DNA of 64,000 nt from Symsagittifera roscoffensis (lineage: Eukaryota; Xenacoelomorpha; Acoela; Convolutidae). The DNA lies in contig NC_087063.1 of the NCBI RefSeq assembly GCF_963678635.1, positions 65,090,471 through 65,154,470 on the forward strand, written 5' to 3'. This document shows, in pieces, positions 41,901-52,868 of this stretch; the first letter of the stretch is position 1, and each line of letters opens with the position of its first letter. Position numbers and translations under genes: made by a program. A model generated the notes under the pieces. It was not told the origin of the DNA. It did not search any database and saw only the letters and a program-made list of their open reading frames with translations.

Positions 41901-44607
41901 ATTGGAAAAGCAGTCTCTAAATAACGCTCTCCTGAAAAATAGCATGGCAAGAAAACGGACCTTGACAAGTGACGGGCCCTATAAATACCTATCATTTGGG
42001 TTACTTTGTCAAAAATGTTAGGCAACGTTCTAAGATAAGGGTTGGAGAGTTTTGGGGAGAGATACCTCTATTTTTGTTTCCTTGTTCTATTTGGCTAGGC
42101 TTCAATCTTGCAGACTGATTTTAGTGGAAACCGGCTCAAGTAAAGTTGAACTCAACCCAAAGAAGGGATTTTAGGGGCTATTAATAATTCCAGTCTTTAC
42201 GTGACAGATATCTGACTAACGTAATTTCGACCACCTGGAAAAGAGCGTTTGAAACATTCGGCGTTTATTTTGAAACGGTGTGGTTCCCCTCTGAGTCAGT
42301 AAATGTCCGGAAACAAGGTCTGGCTCGATCTTTGAAGTTGACGGCTTTTCCTTATAAGGAGTGTTTGTTTGATTTATAAGTCATGGATTACCCAAATAGT
42401 CTCGCTCCATAGGAGATTCTGTGGTTTTAGGCCGAAATTAAAAGTTGTCAATTCCATTTTTATTGTTTCATTAATTCGAACATTTGAGGTGCGCACATTG
42501 TATATATTGATCAATCGGCCCGTAATAAAGACTAATTCATACCAAATGGCAACATACATGGCTTAAATCGAGTTAAAAGGGAATGGGTCGTTTCACGGCC
42601 TCGGCCGGAGGAATAAATTAATGCCCTCTCGGAACGTAAATAGTTTTCTGGGTCTTGATCTGAATTGAACCGCGAATGTACAGAAATGAATCTTTCAAGT
42701 GGTATAAACTAAACATTAGCGCTTTGATCGTGTCATGTTTACAGGGACGTTTCTTTTATCTTGCCGTTGTTTCATGTCCTGTTTTGAACCGAATTTATCC
42801 GTTGGCCGAGAGATTTTGAAAAAAGATTGTAACGAGCGTAATGCATAGCCAAATCATAGGCTAATGTAAGGTCTTGTCTGAATTTTTAATGATATATAAT
42901 TTAAAAAGATTTTTAAACTTATAACTCTTAAATTATCTTTTGTAGAAAGGGATAATTGAAATAGCGATACAGTGGATATTCCTGTTGCGGTTCTTTTGTC
43001 TTCAAGTAGATAATCTGGCTCAAAACGAGACGCCAATTAAGTAAATTGTTCGCATAATGACTTAAATGTTTTTTTGAGGCCCCTGTATAATAGTTATCCC
43101 GCTGAGATGCAGAACGTAGAAGGAAGGAATGGTAGCTAAGTTAAATTCACTATGTAAACATTGCTTTCCCGTGACCCATAAGTAAATACCGGAACTTGCT
43201 CAGTCCTCTTTAACAACGGGACCGTGAAGCAATTTAGTTCAATTATCTAATTATTTGGCGCAATAGCCTCAATTAATTGGGATTAATTCTTAAGTGATCT
43301 TAACTGTAAAGGAATGTGATTAACTTATCATCCTGCTGCAACTTTCGAGCAGGAATTGAGAATAATTTCAGGGGAAAAAGGAAAGCATGAGTGATTTGAT
43401 TTTTGCTTCCCAGGTGCAAGTACCATACAGAGTCGTTGGCTTAGTCGTGGGACCGAAGGGACAGACGATCAAACAGATCCAAACCAAGACTTCCACCTAC
43501 ATTGTCACTCCAAGCAGGGAAAGGGAACCTATCTTTGAAATAAGCGGTCTGCCGGAAAATGTTGCCAAGGCCAGAGAGGAAATTGTGAGCTACATCACGG
43601 TGCGAACTGGAATGTTCTTGGAGGAAAGCGCCATTGGACAGCTGACTTTCAACGGTGCTTCAAACAGCGTGAGTTTGACTGGCAAGACTCCGACTGGAAT
43701 CTGGAATCCTTCCAAACAGGATATCGATGAATTCGAAAGCGTATCTGACGCTTTGACAAGTGCAATGAGCGGGCTTTATGGAGACAGCATGACCGCAAGA
43801 ACTACACAAGCAAGTGTGCGGCCGTTCACTGGAAGACCCATGACAACTTTAACTAATGCGATCGTTTCTTGTTCTGGAGTTAGGACCTCGGCGGGGTCGA
43901 GGCGAGAAATGGAGTTCAGCGACGAAAACCGAGATCCTCTCAGAAGCACCGAGTTCAGGGCTGCGACTGAGTCGATCTCGAATCTGCTGAAAAGCCCAAT
44001 GCAACTGCAAGACTTGAACATTAACACATACAACCCTTTCAATTTGGACAGCGGAGCCTGGCTGCAGCATAGAATCAACAGGAATGAGTCACCGGCTGAA
44101 CGAGGAGAACCGTTGTCACGAAACTTGGGAGCGGATTTTGACTTCGCAAGCATGCCTTTCAGATTGAACGATGCAGCCAAAATAAGCCCACTAAGCAATG
44201 ACGGGTCTCAGCACTCTGACCCAAGCAGCGAGTCCAGTGGAACTAGTCGGGGGTTCGGCAATGGGAGTCCATCCGGTTTGCACCCAGCAGTTTCTCGGAT
44301 TGCCGATCCAGTAGCGAGCAGCTTCGGTGTTTTCATGCCATTCGGCAGTGAAGTTAGCTCTGCTTCTGGACTGCATGACGCTATTGGAGCCAACACTTGG
44401 GTGCTGTCTCCTCCCAGGCTGACCTCACAAGTGCGCAAATCTCAGCCGGATGTTAGCAAGTGTGGTATCGGAATGTGCAACGAGAGAATTAACTGCACTT
44501 TTATTCCGTGCGGACACAAGACGCTGTGCTATGGCTGTGCCAAGGAATACATTGGACTGCCATGTCCCTCCTGCTACGACATCGTGAAGACTGCCTTGAG
44601 AACCTGA
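38949..44607 (+). CDS. MEX3: MEX3-type RNA-binding protein, two KH domains and RING (3 exons)
   Basis: Exons 38949-39231, 39675-39889 and 43414-44607 join in frame (283 + 215 + 1194 nt) to give 563 aa. Splice sites: GTAAGT / CGCTAG (codon for Gly95 split) and GTACGG / TTCCCAG. KH1 spans about residues 78-145, with GRQG at 92-95 spanning the first intron. KH2 spans about 167-235, with GPKG at 179-182. A long Ser/Asn/Gly-rich region follows. The C-terminal RING uses C516, C521, C532, H534, C538, C541, C550 and C553. MEX3 proteins bind 3' UTRs to repress or destabilise mRNAs in cell-fate decisions, and the RING gives ubiquitin-ligase potential. The first zinc pair is C-x4-C instead of the usual C-x2-C. 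The N-terminal [11 protein letters not shown] matches the start typical of the family, supporting this ATG. Confidence 0.93.
39232..39674 (+). other. MEX3: MEX3 intron 1 (443 nt)
   Basis: GTAAGT...CGCTAG, interrupting the GRQG loop codon of KH1. Carries one copy (39524-39600) of a repeated box TTGATCTAGTTTTCTCA also present twice in intron 2. Confidence 0.9.
40095..40511. mobile_element. 417-bp MITE-like insertion in MEX3 intron 2
   Basis: TACTATGATAGTGGTCCCTC at the left faces the complement of AGGGACCGCTCTATCATAGTA at the right, about 20 of 23 positions. Further outward CAACTACG-G / GTAGTTGGGAA may also pair. A partial inner repeat AACTATGATAGG lies at 40122. No coding capacity. GGTCCCTCGAAAAA is also present at 37913. 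Confidence 0.7.
41194..41470 (+). repeat. Intronic box TTGATCCAGTTTTCTCA, two copies
   Basis: At 41194 and 41383, each followed about 45-65 nt later by a TTC-AAAAAG-GCTT box. The same arrangement occurs once in intron 1 at 39524. About 75-90 bp per copy. They may be fragments of a repeat or a shared regulatory segment; see findings. Confidence 0.65.
42279..42368 (+). promoter_or_regulatory. Cluster of RUNX, AP-1, ETS, CArG and forkhead-like sites
   Basis: Within 90 bp on one strand: TGTGGTT (42279-42285, RUNX type), TGAGTCA (42292-42298, AP-1), CCGGAA (42307-42312, ETS), CCTTATAAGG (42350-42359, perfect CArG/SRF), TGTTTGT (42362-42368, forkhead type). The surrounding sequence is atypically GC-balanced. 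Motif matches are exact to consensus, but enhancer function is inference. Confidence 0.4.
43240..43300. promoter_or_regulatory. Homeodomain-type TAAT cluster before MEX3 exon 3
   Basis: AATTATCTAATTATTTGG, CAATTAATTGG and GGATTAATTC occur close together about 120 bp upstream of the exon. TAAT cores are common in AT-rich DNA, so this is weak on its own; the GGATTA (Otx-like) site adds a little. Confidence 0.2.
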
Positions 44608-44834
44608 ACAACTTTTTAGTCACTCCTTTTGAAGTGTATTTGAAATCTTGATCTGATTTTAATATTGACGTTTTGAAATTATTTGACATGAAAACTGAAT
44701 CTATTTAAATGCTGCTTTATGTATGTACGTTGCATATAGTATTCTATTTGACATAATTTGTGTCTGTGCAATCAAAATTTCTTATTCAAAGCCCCGAAAA
44801 GGCTGCAGTATCAAGTGCCTTAAATTTGTACCTT

Positions 44835-45307
44835 ATTAAAGAACGGATCTACTTAATCAAATCAGTGCTATTTCTGTTGTACGTAAATTAAACCTCACTA
44901 TTCCTTGCCATTCATAAAAGCTTCTATGTTACGTTCTGTTATGTTGATACGAAAGTTTTATATTTACCAAATTAAATCTCTGTCAAAAATGAAACGATTG
45001 CTATTATTGCCAAGTATGTATTTATGCACAAGTATTTAATTTGAATGTGAAGTCATATTCATATTTTAAACCACTGTTCAATATTAAAAATCTGCCTTAA
45101 ACGAACTTTTACCCTATTTATATTGAATTCAGAAGTGATTTTACAAAAACTTTTTGAATCAGCATTGAAAAAAGATTTCAAGCTCTAAACTCGGCATTTG
45201 GGTCACCTGTACTCACCAACACCACCTGTACACACACAATCTACAAAGTGTAACGTATAAACGAAATAATTTCATTGACTACATCGGAACATACAAGCCA
45301 TAATAAA
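44835..45307 (+). promoter_or_regulatory. MEX3: Candidate MEX3 polyadenylation signals
   Basis: ATTAAA at 44835-44840, about 230 nt after the stop, and AATAAA at 45302-45307, about 700 nt after it. Either could end the 3' UTR; sequence alone cannot decide. Confidence 0.35.
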
Positions 45308-45309
45308 AC

Positions 45310-46239
45310 CTCAAAAGCTGTTTAGGTTCTCTGTTATCGTAAATAATCTTCAGAAAACATCAATTACAGTAGAGACGGAAAAATACAACGCAAACGTTTC
45401 ACCAACCTATTTAGTTGACTAAAACTAAGTAGACTCAAACTAACAGTTGAAACCAGAGACTTCAAAAATAAGCTGTGCAGGCGATTGATTTTCCAGAAAG
45501 TTTGGAATATTTACTTCCACAAACCAAATTTGTCGCAGCAAATACACTATGCGAAATTATTTTGGTCACTGTAGTAACAAAAAAAATGATTGAATAGAGA
45601 AATTACAAAAGTTAAATATAGTTCTTGCCACACTCCGTTTAACAGGCAAATGTTTATGAGCAAATGAGGCGGTAAAAAACCTAAACAAACAAATAAAAAT
45701 ATAAAGACAGTCGCCTGGCTACCACAACAGGAAAATTTTCAAGAAATCTAACATTTTGTTTTCAACCAGCCATTGTAACACAAAATTTTTTCTACCTCAG
45801 CCGTTTTCTTACAAGAAATCTAGGGGATAAACATAACGAAAATCAACCCTAGAAATACTGCGATATCAACAATCCACCATATCTACAAGCTGCCCAACTA
45901 GACTTCATATCTACAAGCTGCCTACGTAATTTTTTAGCTCTGGTGGCATAGCAAAGAGTTCTGCTTCAATTTACCTGATTTTTACGTTCGTGCACTAGGT
46001 GATATAAATGTTTATTTAAATATAAAATTACGCTCTTCTGCGAACTTTCATCCTAGTGACTTTCCTCCGAAAAAAAAACGGAAGGTGAGTACTGGAATAC
46101 TGAGGTCAATCATACCTTTACAATTTCAGGTTGTTTAGGGCTAAGAAATTAATTTCATTAAAAGTATGGAATAATTGACAGGTTATGTTTTAACACAGAT
46201 TTTAGGCAGCAACTAAAAGTAATTCTTTGCATATAATTT
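45310..46239. other. Intergenic; small direct repeat and intron-like segment
   Basis: CATATCTACAAGCTGCC occurs twice, at 45878 and 45906. At about 46085 GGAAG-GTGAGT is followed 45-50 nt later by TTTCAG-GTTG, matching both splice consensuses for a tiny intron, but no coding frame supports it. Confidence 0.35.
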
Positions 46240-46760
46240 ATGGTTCAACTAAGAAATCTATGTCCAACAATGACAAAAGAGCTGACTATATTGAAAAACA
46301 TCAGGAACTTTGTTGAAGGACACTATCGATTGTCTGGCTACGAAAAGCATGCTTCCCCGCAAATAATCGTTCACATGCCGAAAAATAGTTGGAAACTTGC
46401 ATCAACAAGCAGCAAAAGAATGATATCGCGAAGGAAAAATAAAAGAAACTGTTTCTACTATTTTTCTTGGCCAGTCCTTGAAATTAAATCTGATATCAAG
46501 CCTGATTTTTTGAACAAATTTTCTTGCGTTAAGCCCCGTTTCAGTAAAAACATCGTCGCCCTGTCTGCAGACATAGAAACTATGTTCATGCTTGGTTAAA
46601 GTCGATCGTAGAGAAAGACGTTTCCTGCGTTACCTGTGGTACGTTAAAGGAAAACTCGGGACCAACCACAATACGTGTCACATCTTCAGAGCTACAGACC
46701 CACCTTGTGTTGCGTGCTTCGCACTCAGTCGTTAGGCACTTTAAATTGAAGACAAAAATC
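46240..46760 (+). pseudogene. BEL/Pao-type pol relic: RT region
   Basis: 119 codons in one frame include NFVEGHYRLSGYEKH and further on VALSADIETMF (46555-46587), characteristic of BEL/Pao RT. The frame stops at 46597-46599, but the +1 frame continues the homology from 46595 with VKVDRRERRFLRYLWY and, at about 46685, FRATDPPCVACFALSR, the RT segment that precedes the catalytic aspartates. Frameshift and truncation mark it as dead. Family call rests on motif memory of BEL/Pao polyproteins. Confidence 0.75.
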
Positions 46761-48440
46761 AGCTTGTAGCCAAACTTGTTGGCAGATTTTTTAACAAGGA
46801 GGATTTTTTCATCTCGACATCAACGCTCCAAAAAAAATTTCAGATCATGTCGGATAATCAAAAATTTGTCTTCTCCGGAGGGTTTTTTAATGGAATTTTT
46901 TTGATCAAACTTCGCAAGAAATCTTTTGAAACTTTTCACGTGCGTTGAAAGCTCATTGACGGAGCCGAAAAAAGATCTAGAGATCTCCACGACTTCATCG
47001 ACGCCCCAAATCAGAGTTGGAGTTTTCGGCAGTAGCGTGTCTTAAAATAGCATACAAGGCCACAAAAATTCGATAAAAAAATTTATAGATACAGCAAGAA
47101 TCGCTCCACAAAAATGTTTGACAATAACTAACTTGGAGATGCAAGCTAATTTGGAGAAGCAAGATGCTGTCTACGGAACTAAAATGGCTCAATTAAATGT
47201 GGAAAAGTCAGATTACAAAGTATGCAATCAACAGAGATGAAGTTAGACAGCACTACTGTTCTGTATGTGTTGAAAACGCCTCAAACTTGACACAAAATCT
47301 TCCTTACCAACCGACTCGCAAAAGATTTTGGAATTTTGCAACCCTTTTAATAAAAATACGTTCCTTTAATGTAAAATTCTACCAATGACGGCACTCGGGG
47401 TTGTGCGGTTAAGCAAATAAGAAAGAGTTCAATATCCTGGTTGCAGTGATCACCTTTTTTGAAAGGCTTGAAATCAATGGCCGTAACAAGGTCTAATTCA
47501 GCTAAATCAAACCTCAGTGCGGATGATGCTTACTAGTAATCCTACTGTTCAAAGTTGATACACGGACAGACCGCTAAAGTTTTGCGAATTGAACAGACTC
47601 ATTCGCTCTGTTGCTTTTTGCATTTTGGTCGTCGACAAATTTAGGAAGCGTAGTTTTGATCTACAGTTGGCTCAGTTTGCGAAAGTTTTCGTACATTTAC
47701 TTAGTGAAATTCTGAAAGGAACCTGATTTTGCGTAGAAAACGCTAATTTAAAAGGGAAAATACTTATCTCCATCTAGAAGACGGCAAACTTCATGCCCTT
47801 ATAACGACCGCAACCAACATATTTGCGCTCGTGGTTGATTGTTCAATGCATCACTCTTGATAAGCTCAAAATCTAGCTTCAATCTAGATAAATCCAAGTA
47901 CGTCGTCAAATTGGAAACAAACAAGCACATAATATTTCCATGGAAAACTATTACTCTTTGCTGTCGTTCACCATAACGCAGAGTATATGAAAAAGCTGGT
48001 AGAATGCTGAAAAAAGTTTCTTCTTTGCTTATGGCATTTCTCTCAAAAAATCAGTTACTCACAAAAAATTATTATCGATTTTACACAAATGGGTTGTACT
48101 CCATAGAATTTTTCCTAAAATTTTCATTATATTTTCAGATATATATTTCTATTTATTTCAAAATCATACCGAATTCATATCGGAAAATGCGTCTTTTTTT
48201 GTCACTGCGAAAAAAATTCTGAAGAACTCAGTGAAAAAAATTATCTGAAAGTACTGATCTCAAAGACACACTAGCGCTCATGGAATAAGATACGGATTGG
48301 TTTTTCAAACAGCCAGCCGCGCGAAGCTTTGGTGGCAGCTGGGAAAGAGTACGAGTAATTTAAATCTTCAAGTTGTCTCTGTGTTTTTGATTCTCAACCA
48401 CTGCATGATTACACGCTGAAACACTTTTTTTGTGAAATCT
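46761..48440 (+). pseudogene. Middle of the BEL/Pao relic, heavily degraded
   Basis: About 46790-46830 reads FFNKEDFFISTST, at the place where the RT catalytic YVDD-type block would be expected, so the catalytic residues are lost. Beyond about 46950 no motif of RNase H or integrase is convincing. Distance to the integrase tail is far shorter than in an intact element, implying deletions. Confidence 0.45.
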
Positions 48441-48451
48441 AATGCAGTAAG

Positions 48452-48770
48452 AACTCACGTCCATTAACAAACATTCATGCGGACATCAATGACGCATTGC
48501 GTCTCACTCCGAATCTTTTCCTTTGAGGCAGGTCTTCAACCAATGTTTCCTTACAAATCAGTCACTTTTTCCAAATCGTTCAAAAACGCACAACTTCTCG
48601 CGTAACAATTAAGCAACCGTGAGTGTCTTTTCCAGACAATCAAACTGGGAGCAAGTGGAACCTGGTTTCCAAGAGCTGGGAACTCGATGACAAAATCACG
48701 AGGTCTTTGGTCCCTCGCTAAGGTTCTCGTGGTTCACGCAACCAAATTGGTGACCCTCCAAAAAAAGTAG
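48452..48770 (+). pseudogene. BEL/Pao relic: integrase C-terminal region
   Basis: From 48452 the frame reads NSRPLTNIHADINDALRLTP, then after one stop GRSS, the pattern at the end of BEL/Pao integrases (N-S-R-P-L-T ... L-T-P-N ... G-R). About 48640-48760 fits, with further breaks, the tail that follows. Same orientation and order as the RT fragment, so both belong to one old insertion. Confidence 0.7.
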
Positions 48771-49581
48771 AGCTAGTAATTAAACTGTCTAAAGTCTTCA
48801 CCAATGATTAATTTCCATTGAGCTCATATCTTATTTGCACTGTCAACAAGCCCATTTTTTAATTGCCATATATTACAAAGTTTTTTTATTAGCCATGTTA
48901 CTTCCTTGTTCCCTTTGCCTGAATTAAAATAATCAACAAGTTTTCCCAACCTAGCTTACCTCATCAGTTGTATTCACCAGAAAACATTGTTTGCTACACT
49001 TGGAAATTGGGCGCCATTAACAGATAGCCATGATTCTTAGCTTCTGTTTACTTATTTTGTACGTTCTTGATTTAGATGTTATATATGCTGAATTGATTAG
49101 AAACTTATGCGGTTTTGCCACTTTTCGTCAAAGTGAACTCCATTCAAAAGCAACAAACGAATTGTGAGCATTGAAGTACGGACAGGACAACAAACATAAC
49201 TTTCTTTACAATTTCAATTAATTTGTTAAAAGGAAAATAACCTTATTGAAAGTACGGAGTTTTTGAAATGACATGTTTTTACGCAGATTTTAGGCATTTT
49301 GAACAAAATTTCTAATGCTTTGCAGATATTTTTCCGTGAGCTCTTTATCAAGGATCTAAGAACCCACGATATGAGAAAGAAAAATAAAAGAACTAGATCA
49401 AATAGGAAAATGCAGAAAAAAGAAAGAAAGATACAAGATAAAAAAGTCAATGATGATAATTAAAAAAAAAATTAATCTACTTATGAACATATACAAAGAT
49501 GTTACAGTTAATATTCAGCTGAAATACATCAAGCTACTCCCTATAATCCATCATTTTAATTAAAAACTAGAAATTGTTCTT
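48771..49581. other. Intergenic, nothing recognised
   Basis: AT-rich; only short frames. An LTR pair for the BEL/Pao relic was sought around 45.3-46.2 and 48.8-49.5 kb and not seen. Confidence 0.4.
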
Positions 49582-51224
49582 GCATTTCTCAAAAAAAATT
49601 TCGGACAAACACAGGAAGCTTTAAATTAAATTTACTCACGCTAAATAGTTCCAAAAGTTTGTTAGTAAAGGCTATTCATAGTTCAAGTTTCGTCATATCC
49701 TGAGCAGTTTTTTTATTTTTTTCTTTAGATATCCTTAACAATCTCTCTCCCTTTCTTGAATTTAGGGAGATGATTATATTAATTTCGTCAAAGTTTTGAC
49801 CAATCAGAGAACAGCAAAGTCAGAATACAAATTCTCAGTACAGAACTCCATTTATAAATTAGAGGTATTAGATAAAGAAGAGGTTGTTAACTAGACCGAA
49901 TTATTTCACAAAGAGGCGAAGCCGAGCTTTGCATAACTTGCAAATACCACTTGCTATTCAACACAAATGTAAAGAAGAAGTCAAAAATAATTCAAAATGT
50001 TGAAAATAAAATATGTCTATCAAAATTTTTTTTAATGTCAAAAGGAAAAATAATCTGGACAAAAATGATTAGAATTACTTTTGAACATTGAATTAGCAAC
50101 TGAACAAATTTACTAACCAAAAAAAAACAAAAAAAGCCGTCAATCTTGGAGCAGACGTCAGTTAATCCGAAAAAAAATGAATATATATGACATTTTCAAG
50201 TCCTCCCGAAAACTACAGTGGACAACTCTGACAAAACTAGAACAAACAAATGAAAAGCTGGCAGTTCGTTTTTACCGGCAAAAAGTTTCAATTTCATACA
50301 TACCGAAAAAACGAAGTCTCATTGGAACTCGAACTCCAAATCTTAGGATGCAAATGCGACCACTTTAACTTCAGGCCAAGTGGGAACAAACACAGAGGTT
50401 ATTGTTTGAAAAACAAAAAAGGAAAGCAAGTAACAAAAATTGTTGATGGTGGAAAGGTACAGTTGTTCCCGACTACGAGAGAGTCGCTCTCACAAGGGCA
50501 AAAATTCTCGGAATTCGTTCTGTTTTCAACCACTTTATTGTTCAGACTCTCGAAGAAAACGGAAAATTTGTGTTTGGAGTATACTTTTTATTCAGTCAAT
50601 TTACGGCAATCATTAACAAAATTATTATGCCCCTTGAAGATATTGACTCCTTAAAATCAAATATAAAAAGATATTTTACCTCCGATTACTTTTTGCTAAA
50701 TTATGGGAGTTTGAAAATTGCCGATTTGGCCCTGATTTGGACTAAGTTCTTTGCGCTTTGAAGATTTTATTCATAATGCTGAAAGCTTAAAACGAAATAT
50801 TTATGCGTGGCGCGTTATCCCGTACAACAAAATTGTTCCAAATTACCATGAGGCTAGCTAATTGATCGAATTAATTTCGTACGGCTCAAATTTTCACAAC
50901 TGATCATTGATTTTATCAGATGTTTTTAGTTTTTACAATATTTTCTTTTCTCAAAAGCTATTCGGTATAGATTAAGGGGCAGTCGGAATATTCAGGGCTT
51001 TGCCCTGTATACGAGCAGTCTCAGAAACCGGAAACAGAGGAAATATAGCACATGCATTTAAACAGTCGGGTTTCATGCACTGAATGGTCCAAAACACATA
51101 ACTATTTCGATTTGATAAAATTCAACATTGGCTAACACCTGTTGAAAGTGCTGCTCTAAAAAAATCCGGTGGTAAGTGATTAAACCGAGAACGGGCGGAC
51201 CAGATAAGTAAACCGAAGTAAACC
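49582..51224. repeat. 1.64-kb tandem unit, copy 1
   Basis: Starts GCATTTCTCAAAAAAA and ends AGTAAACC. It recurs head-to-tail at 51225 and 52869 with very few substitutions. Inside: a CACAAAGAGGCGAAGCCGAG box, three overlapping short frames (63, 134 and 63 codons), a minus-strand tRNA-like segment (50316-50388), and an end rich in AAGTAAACCGA. The frames show no recognisable domain and the middle one is created by the antisense tRNA-like DNA, so I do not call a gene. Confidence 0.93.
50316..50388 (-). other. tRNA-like (SINE-head-like) segment; also at 51960 and 53604
   Basis: On the minus strand the T-arm reads TGGAG-TTCGAGT-TTCCA with a pairing stem and a box-B-like GTTCGAGTTCC. Upstream, CTTGGCCTGAAGTTAAAG is box-A-like. 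The acceptor arms do not pair, so it is not a working tRNA gene. A related, shorter sequence lies at about 59510-59552. tRNA-derived SINE heads have exactly these A and B boxes; the assignment is inference. Confidence 0.4.
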
Positions 51225-52868
51225 GCATTTCTCAAAAAAATTTTGGACAAACACAGGAAGCTTTAAATTAAATTTACTCACGCTAAATAGTTCCAAAAGT
51301 TTGTTAGTAAAGGCTATTCATAGTTCAAGTTTCGTCATATCCTGAGCAGTTTTTTTATTTTTTTCTTTAGATATCCTTAACAATCTCTCTCCCTTTCTTG
51401 AATTTAGGGAGATGATTATATTAATTTCGTCAAAGTTTTGACCAATCAGAGAACAGCAAAGTCAGAATACAAATTCTCAGTACAGAACTCCTTTTATAAA
51501 TTAGAGGTATTAGATAAAGAAGAGGTTGTTAACTAGACCGAATTATTTCACAAAGAGGCGAAGCCGAGCTTTGCATAACTTGGAAATATCACTTGCTATT
51601 CAACACAAATGTAAAGAAGAAGTCAAAAATAATTCAAAATGTTGAAAATAAAATATGTCTATCAAAATTTTTTTTAATGTCAAAAGGAAAAATAATCTGG
51701 ACAAAAATGATTAGAATTACTTTTGAACATTGAATTAGCAACTGAACAAATTTACTAACCAAAAAAAAAACAAAAAAAGCCGTCAATCTTGGAGCAGACG
51801 TCAGTTAATCCGAAAAAAAAATGAATATATATGACATTTTCAAGTCCTCCCGAAAACTACAGTGGACAACTCTGACAAAACTAGAACAAACAAATGAAAA
51901 GCTGGCAGTTCGTTTTTACCGGCAAAAAGTTTCAATTTCATACATACCGAAAAAACGAAGTCTCATTGGAACTCGAACTCCAAATCTTAGGATGCAAATG
52001 CGACCACTTTAACTTCAGGCCAAGTGGGAACAAACACAGAGGTTATTGTTTGAAAAACAAAAAAGGAAAGCAAGTAACAAAAATTGTTGATGGTGGAAAG
52101 GTACAGTTGTTCCCGACTACGAGAGAGTCGCTCTCACAAGGGCAAAAACTCTCGGAATTCGTTCTGTTTTCAACCACTTTATTGTTCAGACTCTCGAAGA
52201 AAACGGAAAATTTGTGTTTGGAGTATACTTTTTATTCAGTCAATTTACGGCAATCATTAACAAAATTTTTATGCCCCTTGAAGATATTGACTCCTTAAAA
52301 TCAAATATAAAAAGATATTTTACCTCCGATTACTTTTTGCTAAATTATGGGAGTTTGAAAATTGCCGATTTGGCCCTGATTTGGACTAAGTTCTTTGCGC
52401 TTTGAAGATTTTATTCATAATGCTGAAAGCTTAAAACGAAATATTTATGCGTGGCGCGTTATCCCGTACAACAAAATTGTTCCAAATTACCATGAGGCTA
52501 GCTAATTGATCGAATTAATTTCGTACGGCTCAAATTTTCACAACTGATCATTGATTTTATCAGATGTTTTTAGTTTTTACAATATTTTCTTTTCTCAAAA
52601 GCTATTCGGTATAGATTAATGGGCAGTCGGAATATTCAGGGCTTTGCCCTGTATACGAGCAGTCTCAGAAACCGGAAACAGAGGAAATATAGCACATGCA
52701 TTTAAACAGTCGGGTTTCATGCACTGAATGGTCCAAAACAGATAACTATTTCGATTTGATAAAATTCAACATTGGCTAACACCTGTTGAAAGTGCTGCTC
52801 TAAAAAAATCCGGTGGTAAGTGATTAAACCGAGAACGGGCGGACCAGATAAGTAAACCGAAGTAAACC
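51225..52868. repeat. 1.64-kb tandem unit, copy 2
   Basis: About 99% or more identical to the neighbours. Changes include CTCCTTTTATAA for CTCCATTTATAA near 51488 and TTTTTATGCC for TTATTATGCC near 52266, both unique to this copy. All three overlapping frames stay open. Confidence 0.93.

Larger units (their letters stand above)
39890..43413 (+). other. MEX3: MEX3 intron 2 (3524 nt)
   Basis: GTACGG...TTGCTTCCCAG between the two KH domains. It contains a MITE (40095-40511), two copies of the TTGATCCAGTTTTCTCA box (41194 and 41383) and, from about 41900 on, a stretch of more balanced composition without repeats or open frames, which is a good candidate for regulatory DNA. Confidence 0.88.

Noticed and set aside
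43387-43413. ATG at 43387 as start of an independent gene
   Set aside because: The first nine codons are intron sequence; a polypyrimidine-CAG acceptor at 43413 joins exon 3 in frame to the KH1 exons.
43776-44198. Minus-strand 140-codon frame
   Set aside because: Shadow of MEX3 exon 3.
50316-50388. Functional tRNA gene on the minus strand
   Set aside because: T-arm is convincing but acceptor arms do not pair and the D/anticodon arms are poor.
50250-50654. 134-codon ORF as a conserved host gene present in three copies
   Set aside because: Conservation is explained by the young tandem array; the peptide lacks domains and overlaps the antisense tRNA-like segment.
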